The notes beneath the pieces were generated by a model. That model was not told where the DNA came from. It ran no database searches and saw nothing but the letters and a program-made list of their open reading frames with translations. Shown here in pieces: positions 6,636 to 10,685 of a DNA stretch of 10,685 nucleotides (positions are counted from its first letter, which is position 1; each line of letters opens with the position of its first letter). The position numbers were made by a program, and so were the translations under genes. This stretch comes from Clostridia bacterium (GTDB taxonomy: Bacteria; Bacillota; Clostridia; Christensenellales; UBA1242): positions 1 through 10,685 of the forward strand of contig JAEETG010000109.1 in the NCBI GenBank assembly GCA_016290255.1, in the 5' to 3' direction.

Positions 6636-8414
6636 TTATAATTCGTAGTATTTTCCTTTTTTGTTTAAAAGTGTTTTGTGAGTTCCTTTTTCAACAATGT
6701 CACCATTTTCAATAACCAAAATAATATCTGCATTTTTAATTGTTGAAAGCCTGTGGGCAATCACAAAACTTGTTTTTTGGTGACTTAGTTTGTCCATTGC
6801 TTTTTGAATTAAGGTTTCTGTTCTTGTGTCAACAGAGCTTGTTGCTTCATCAAGAATCATCATTGGCGAATTTTGAATCATTGCTCTTGCGATGGTTAGA
6901 AGTTGTTTTTGCCCTTGACTTATGTTTGTGTTGTCGTTTAAGACATAGTCAAACTTGTTTGGCAGTTTTTCAATGAAATCATAAATCCCAGCGTCTTTTG
7001 CGGCTTTAATGATTTCTTCATCGCTTGCGTTTTCATTTCCAAACTTTAGGTTTTCTTTAATTGTGCCTTCAAAGAGCCAAGTGTCTTGCAAAACCATTCC
7101 AAACAGTTTTCTGGTTTCTTTTCGTGACATTTCTTTGATTGAAACACCGTCAACCAAAATGTCGCCATCATCAAGTTCATAAAACCTTTCCAAAAGGTTC
7201 ACAAGCGTTGTTTTTCCTGCTCCAGTGTGGCCAACAATTGCAACTTTTTGGCCGGCTTTCACTTCAAGGTTGAAGTTTTTTATGATTGTTTTTTCTTTGT
7301 TGTAGCCAAACTTCACATTTTTGAATGTGACTTGTCCTTTCACTTTTTCCAATTTTTTGAGGTTAGTGCTTTCTTTTGGAACTTCTTTTTCGTCCAAAAA
7401 TTCAAAAACTCTTTCAGATGCGGCAACTGTTGATTGCAAAATGTTTGCAATGGATGCAAGTGATTGAAGTGGGCGAGAGAAAATTCGAACATACATAATA
7501 AATGACATAATTGCACCAATTGTGATTGCCCCATTTAGTGCCAAAACACCACCAACAACAGTAACAGCAATGAAGCCTAGGTTTCCAGTGAATTGCATAA
7601 GCGGCATCATAATGCTTGCAAAGAATTGGTTTTTGTAACCTGCTTTATATAGTGTTTTGTTTAGTTCGTTAAATTTTTTGCTTTCATTTTCTGTTCCGTT
7701 GTATGCTTTCACAATGTTGTGGTTTGAATATATTTCTTCAATGTGACCATTGATATCACCCAAAGTTTTTTGTTGCATTTTATAATATTTTTGTGATTTT
7801 TTGACAATTAAGAAAACAAAGAGTAGTCCAATTGGAATGCACAAAATTGCAACTAATGCAAGTTGCCAACTGATGACAAACATAATAACAACAATTCCAA
7901 TAACAGTTGTGAGAGCAGAGATGATTTGCCCCAAACTTTGGTTTAGTGTTTGAACAATTGTGTCAACATCATTTGTGATTCTTGACAGGGTGTCACCATA
8001 ACTGTGCTTGTCATAATATTTGAGTGGAAGAGTGTCAATTTTCTGGCTAATTTCGCTTCGCATTTTTCTTCCAATTCGAGCGGAAATTATTCCAGAAATA
8101 TAGATTTGAAAATATTCAAAAAAAGATGATAGGGCATAAAGGCACACAAGCCAAATTCCATAATATGTCACTTTGCCAAAATCGATTGGTGTGGTTGCTG
8201 CGTAGTCGGTTATGTTACCCAAAAGCTTTGGACCCAAAATGAAGCAAACTGTTCCAGCAATTGCAAATATAATTGATATAATAATTCCAACATAAAAAGG
8301 AGACAAATATTTTATGAATCTAACAAAACCTTTCTTAAAGTTTTTTGCTTTTGCTCCAACCATCATTGCTCTAACTCCGTGCCTTGGAGGATTTTTTGTT
8401 TGTGTTTCGCTCAT
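6636..8414 (-). CDS. ABC exporter half-transporter, catalytically competent subunit
   Basis: A fused membrane/ATPase half-transporter (592 residues) of the multidrug exporter class. A hydrophilic start of about 30 residues is followed by six membrane helices (about 38-320) and a nucleotide-binding domain. That domain has Walker A G-H-T-G-A-G-K-T-T (395-403), Q-loop Gln443, signature S-Q-G-Q (499-502), Walker B MMILD with catalytic Glu523, and switch His554. The signature departs from SGGQ in a way typical of the partner that completes the degenerate site in heterodimeric exporters such as TM287/288, BmrCD and LmrCD. The ATG at 8414 is two bases after the upstream gene's stop codon, with AAAGGAGG inside that gene's end, so the two halves are cotranslated. 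The substrate cannot be told from sequence; drugs, lipids or peptides are all possible. No clear terminator follows. Confidence 0.95.
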   Translation of the reverse strand: MSETQTKNPPRHGVRAMMVGAKAKNFKKGFVRFIKYLSPFYVGIIISIIFAIAGTVCFILGPKLLGNITDYAATTPIDFGKVTYYGIWLVCLYALSSFFEYFQIYISGIISARIGRKMRSEISQKIDTLPLKYYDKHSYGDTLSRITNDVDTIVQTLNQSLGQIISALTTVIGIVVIMFVISWQLALVAILCIPIGLLFVFLIVKKSQKYYKMQQKTLGDINGHIEEIYSNHNIVKAYNGTENESKKFNELNKTLYKAGYKNQFFASIMMPLMQFTGNLGFIAVTVVGGVLALNGAITIGAIMSFIMYVRIFSRPLQSLASIANILQSTVAASERVFEFLDEKEVPKESTNLKKLEKVKGQVTFKNVKFGYNKEKTIIKNFNLEVKAGQKVAIVGHTGAGKTTLVNLLERFYELDDGDILVDGVSIKEMSRKETRKLFGMVLQDTWLFEGTIKENLKFGNENASDEEIIKAAKDAGIYDFIEKLPNKFDYVLNDNTNISQGQKQLLTIARAMIQNSPMMILDEATSSVDTRTETLIQKAMDKLSHQKTSFVIAHRLSTIKNADIILVIENGDIVEKGTHKTLLNKKGKYYEL

Positions 8415-8416
8415 GA

Positions 8417-10141
8417 TTATAGTTCCTCCTTTTTCAGCTGTGATAAAGCAATTTCACGGTAGATTTTGCAATTTTTGAGAAGGTCTTTGTGCTTTCCTTG
8501 GCCAACAATTTTCCCATTGTCTAAAACAATGATGTTGTCCGCATCCATAATGGAGCCAACACGCTGGGCCACAACAATTTTTGTTGAGTTTTTATAGTTT
8601 TTGTTAAGGTCTTTTCTAAGTTTTTTGTCTGTCAAAAAGTCTAGGGCAGAAAAGCTGTCATCAAAGAGTAAAAATTCGGTGTTTCTTGCTAAGGCTCTTG
8701 CAATTGACACTCTTTGTTTTTGACCACCAGAAATGTTGTTTCCGCCTTGGCTTATGTGACTTTTAATTCCGCCGTCTAGTTTATCCACAAATTCTTTTGA
8801 TTGGCTAACTTTTAAGGCTTTTAAAACGTCTTCATGGTGTTTTTCTTCATTCATTCCATAACCAATGTTTTGCTCAACTGTTCCAGAAAAAATTGCACTT
8901 TTTTGTGGAGAATAGCCCATTTTATCATATAGAGTTGAAAGTTTATAATCCTTCACATCAATGCCATCAATGAGTATTTTTCCGGAGTTTTTATCGTAAA
9001 ATCGCATAATAAGGTTTAGTATGGTGCTTTTTCCACTTCCAGTGGCTCCAATGATTGCAAGGGTTTGACCTTTTTCTATTTTAAAACTAATGTTTTCAAG
9101 TGCGTTTTCACTTGAATCTGGATAAGAAAAACAAACATTTTGAAACTCTATTGTTCCCAAGTTTTCATTTTCTGAAACATTTCCATCAATAATGCTTGAT
9201 GAACTGTCCAAAACTTCTCTAACTCTCTTTGCTGAAACATTTGCTCTAGGCAAAATTAAAAACATCATTGAAAGCATTGTGAAAGCAACCATAAGTATTG
9301 CGCTATATTGCGTAAACTCCATCATTTCTTCAATGTTTAAAATGTTTTTTCCAACCAAATATGAGCCAAACCAAACAATTGTTAGAGATAATCCGTTCAT
9401 AATAATTCCCATAATTGGAGAAAGAAATGCCATTGTTTTGTTTAAAAATAGGTTAACATCAAAAAATTCCTTGTTTGCTTTTTCAAACTTTTCTGTTTGT
9501 TTTTGCTGGGCGTTGTATGCACGAATAACTTTTATTCCAGTTAGGTTTTCTCTTGTTACAAGATTTAGTTTATCAATTCTTTTTTGCATGAGTTTAAATT
9601 TTGGAGCAACAAAGAAAATTAGCCCGATAAAAATGAAAGTTAAAACAAGAATAAATCCTGCGGTGGTAACGGAAAGTTGCCAACTTTTTCCAATAATTTT
9701 CACTATGGCAAAAATTGCAAGAATTGGCGCTGTGAACAAAAGCCTAAATCCAATTGCATATGTTTGCTGAAGTTGTGTGATGTCATTTGTGGAACGAGTG
9801 ATTAAACTTGCTGTTGAAAACTTGTTTATTTCTTTCATGGAAAAGTTTCCAACTTTTGTGTATATTTTTTCTCTAATATTCTTGCAAAGAGATGCGCTAA
9901 CTCTTGCTGCAAAAAATCCGGCAGTCACAACGCTAATTAGTGAACAAATTGCAAACAAAAGCATAATAAGGCCAGACTTCACAATTTCCATAACAGGCGC
10001 GCTCATTCTAACTTTTGCAATAATTGTAGCCATTGTTTCTGGAAGTTTGATAACAAAAAAGGCATCAAAGAAAACGCAAACAATTATTAAGAAAAATTGC
10101 AGCCATTGACTTTTTGTCATATACTTCATTAGTTTAATCAT
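8417..10141 (-). CDS. ABC exporter half-transporter, degenerate-site subunit
   Basis: The 574-residue first half of the exporter pair has six membrane helices (about 12-300) and an ATPase domain. Walker A is G-A-T-G-S-G-K-S-T (365-373), Q-loop Gln413, and the signature is canonical S-G-G-Q (471-474). The Walker B strand FLLFD (490-494) is followed by Asp495 where the catalytic Glu should be, and the switch position is Gln526 (V-A-Q-R) in place of His. This subunit's own ATP site should therefore hydrolyse poorly, while its intact signature serves the competent site of its partner, the known plan of BmrCD/TM287-288-type heterodimers. The ATG at 10141 has AAGGAG six bases upstream, overlapping the acetyltransferase stop codon region. 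The gene order, degenerate half then competent half, is like bmrC-bmrD. The substrate is unknown. Confidence 0.95.
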   Translation of the reverse strand: MIKLMKYMTKSQWLQFFLIIVCVFFDAFFVIKLPETMATIIAKVRMSAPVMEIVKSGLIMLLFAICSLISVVTAGFFAARVSASLCKNIREKIYTKVGNFSMKEINKFSTASLITRSTNDITQLQQTYAIGFRLLFTAPILAIFAIVKIIGKSWQLSVTTAGFILVLTFIFIGLIFFVAPKFKLMQKRIDKLNLVTRENLTGIKVIRAYNAQQKQTEKFEKANKEFFDVNLFLNKTMAFLSPIMGIIMNGLSLTIVWFGSYLVGKNILNIEEMMEFTQYSAILMVAFTMLSMMFLILPRANVSAKRVREVLDSSSSIIDGNVSENENLGTIEFQNVCFSYPDSSENALENISFKIEKGQTLAIIGATGSGKSTILNLIMRFYDKNSGKILIDGIDVKDYKLSTLYDKMGYSPQKSAIFSGTVEQNIGYGMNEEKHHEDVLKALKVSQSKEFVDKLDGGIKSHISQGGNNISGGQKQRVSIARALARNTEFLLFDDSFSALDFLTDKKLRKDLNKNYKNSTKIVVAQRVGSIMDADNIIVLDNGKIVGQGKHKDLLKNCKIYREIALSQLKKEEL

Positions 10142-10151
10142 ATTATGCTCC

Positions 10152-10568
10152 TTATAATTTTAATTCCATGTTAACTTCTTTTATTGTATCTTCCAATATA
10201 ACTTCTGTTTCTTTGAAACCAATTTTTTCATACACGTGTTTTGCTTTATTATTTCCAATTTTATATGTTGTCACAAATGTGTTAAATCCCATTTCTTCTT
10301 TTAAATTTGTTAGTAACTCCAAAAGAGCTTGCTCACCATAATGTTTGCCTTGAAATTTTTTGTCTATTGCATAATTCCATAAAAATAATGAATCTTTGTT
10401 TTTTCTAAACATTGCAAAGCCAACTAGATTATCTTTTTGGTAGATGTCATAAGCAAAAACATTTTCTTTTTGGCAATTGGTTTTTATTTTTTCTTTTGAG
10501 CTTATCTGTGATTTCTGTTCGTCATTAATTTCAACTTTCATTTCCTTTGATGGAATAAATGAAAACAT
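10152..10568 (-). CDS. GNAT-family N-acetyltransferase
   Basis: A 138-residue acetyl-CoA-dependent N-acetyltransferase. The acetyl-CoA-binding motif A is FLWNYAIDKKFQGKHYGEQAL (62-82): the Q/R-x-x-G-x-G/A loop is Q73-G-K-H-Y-G78, with His76 at the usual first glycine. Motif B follows as N-x-K-A-K-H-V-Y-E-K-I-G-F (106-118). The LW-x-(Y/F)-x-I-D core resembles small-amine acetyltransferases such as BltD (spermidine/spermine), but the substrate is not proven. The N-terminal 45 residues are less typical and somewhat short. The ATG at 10568 has AAGGAG eight bases upstream. It is the first gene of an operon with the two ABC halves, ten bases ahead of the first, which suggests acetylation of, or protection from, the same class of compound that is exported. 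Confidence 0.9.
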   Translation of the reverse strand: MFSFIPSKEMKVEINDEQKSQISSKEKIKTNCQKENVFAYDIYQKDNLVGFAMFRKNKDSLFLWNYAIDKKFQGKHYGEQALLELLTNLKEEMGFNTFVTTYKIGNNKAKHVYEKIGFKETEVILEDTIKEVNMELKL

Positions 10569-10588
10569 TGTTATATCTCCTTATAACA
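10569..10588. repeat. Inverted repeat flanking the ribosome binding site and transcript start
   Basis: TGTTATA-N6-TATAACA is a perfect 7-bp inverted repeat whose six-base centre on the minus strand is the Shine-Dalgarno core AGGAGA. With the transcript start predicted near 10585, it spans about -4 to +17, so only part of the upstream arm would be in the RNA. That makes a DNA operator more plausible than an RNA hairpin. Function is inferred from position only. Confidence 0.45.
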
Positions 10589-10591
10589 TGT

Positions 10592-10620
10592 ATTATATCA
10601 AAACAAAATGAACGGGGCAA
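10592..10620 (-). promoter_or_regulatory. Sigma-A promoter of the acetyltransferase/ABC operon
   Basis: On the minus strand, TTGCCC (10620-10615) and a perfect TATAAT (10597-10592) are separated by 17 bases, and TGA directly before the -10 makes it extended. The -35 box matches consensus at four of six positions. Transcription should start near 10585, about 17 bases before the ATG. Confidence 0.87.
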
Positions 10621-10628
10621 TAAAATAT

Positions 10629-10645
10629 AAACACATGTTGTGTTT
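10629..10645. repeat. 17-bp palindrome just upstream of the -35 box
   Basis: AAACACATGTTGTGTTT is a perfect 7-bp inverted repeat (AAACACA/TGTGTTT) with a three-base centre. It spans about -44 to -60 relative to the predicted start. The size and placement fit a dimeric regulator's binding site, either an activator or part of a repressor array. No regulator gene is in the window. Confidence 0.4.
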
Positions 10646-10646
10646 T

Positions 10647-10669
10647 TAACATATAAAATTATATTGTTA
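10647..10669. repeat. AT-rich inverted repeat upstream of the operon promoter
   Basis: TAACATATAA and TTATATTGTTA form 10-bp arms interrupted by one bulged base around a two-base centre, with T5 and A5 runs flanking on the two sides (10643-10647, 10672-10676). It may be a third operator, or a weak AT-rich hairpin at the end of a gene beyond the window. The low GC makes termination unconvincing, and the sequence could be chance. Confidence 0.3.
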
Positions 10670-10685
10670 TCAAAAAGTGAAAAAA

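Noticed and set aside
9192..9770. 192-residue plus-strand open frame opposite the first ABC half.
   Set aside because: It lies wholly within a clear ABC exporter gene, has no family signature, and its length follows from the AT-rich codon use on the other strand.
9777..10109. 110-residue plus-strand open frame, hydrophobic in places.
   Set aside because: Antisense shadow of the membrane helices of the ABC half at 8417-10141.
10643..10676. Terminator of an upstream gene formed by the AT-rich inverted repeat.
   Set aside because: The stem has almost no G-C pairs and a bulge; kept only as an inverted repeat of uncertain role.

Overview
The window is about 10.7 kb of AT-rich DNA. All ten genes that can be supported lie on the minus strand, so transcription runs from the high-coordinate end to the low end. 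The gene content points to a low-GC Firmicute of the spore-forming clostridial or bacillal kind. It has the sporulation pair yqfC-yqfD, A/G-rich Shine-Dalgarno sites (AAGGAG, AAAGGAGG), sigma-A-type promoters and the standard code (TGA is a stop, in yqfD). The plus-strand and alternate-frame open frames look like shadows of the minus-strand genes.

Layout in the direction of transcription. (1) 10685-6636: a promoter region dense in inverted repeats, then a GNAT acetyltransferase and two ABC exporter half-transporters. The three genes are 10 and 2 bases apart, so they form one operon. The two ABC halves are a matched heterodimer: the first has a degenerate ATPase site (Asp for the catalytic Glu, Gln for the switch His), while the second keeps the catalytic residues and has an altered signature motif (SQGQ). 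(2) 6602-6227: a one-gene unit with an exact TTGACA-17-TATAAT promoter, a strong ribosome binding site, an 87-residue charged helical protein of unknown function and a rho-independent terminator. (3) 6155-3651: valS, with its own extended -10 promoter, a leader of only about 27 bases and a strong terminator. Its motifs (GFDNNGLPS, DTWQTSSLTP, no C-terminal arm) are those of the archaeal type of valyl-tRNA synthetase, not the usual bacterial type. (4) 3569-54: a tight cluster yqfC-yqfD-ybeY-era-recO, a shortened form of the well-known Firmicute yqfC-yqfD-phoH-ybeY-dgkA-cdd-era-recO region.

The housekeeping block joins sporulation (YqfC/YqfD), rRNA maturation and ribosome assembly (YbeY, Era) and DNA repair (RecO). 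The exporter operon is probably for export or resistance, with an acetyltransferase resembling small-amine or polyamine acetylases placed first. No tRNA, rRNA, CRISPR array, insertion sequence or phage gene was seen, and no gene-free stretch exceeds 300 bases. I see no clearly novel multi-gene system. The best leads are the archaeal-type ValRS without a T-box leader, the small orphan gene with a perfect promoter, and the stacked inverted repeats ahead of the acetyltransferase/ABC operon.
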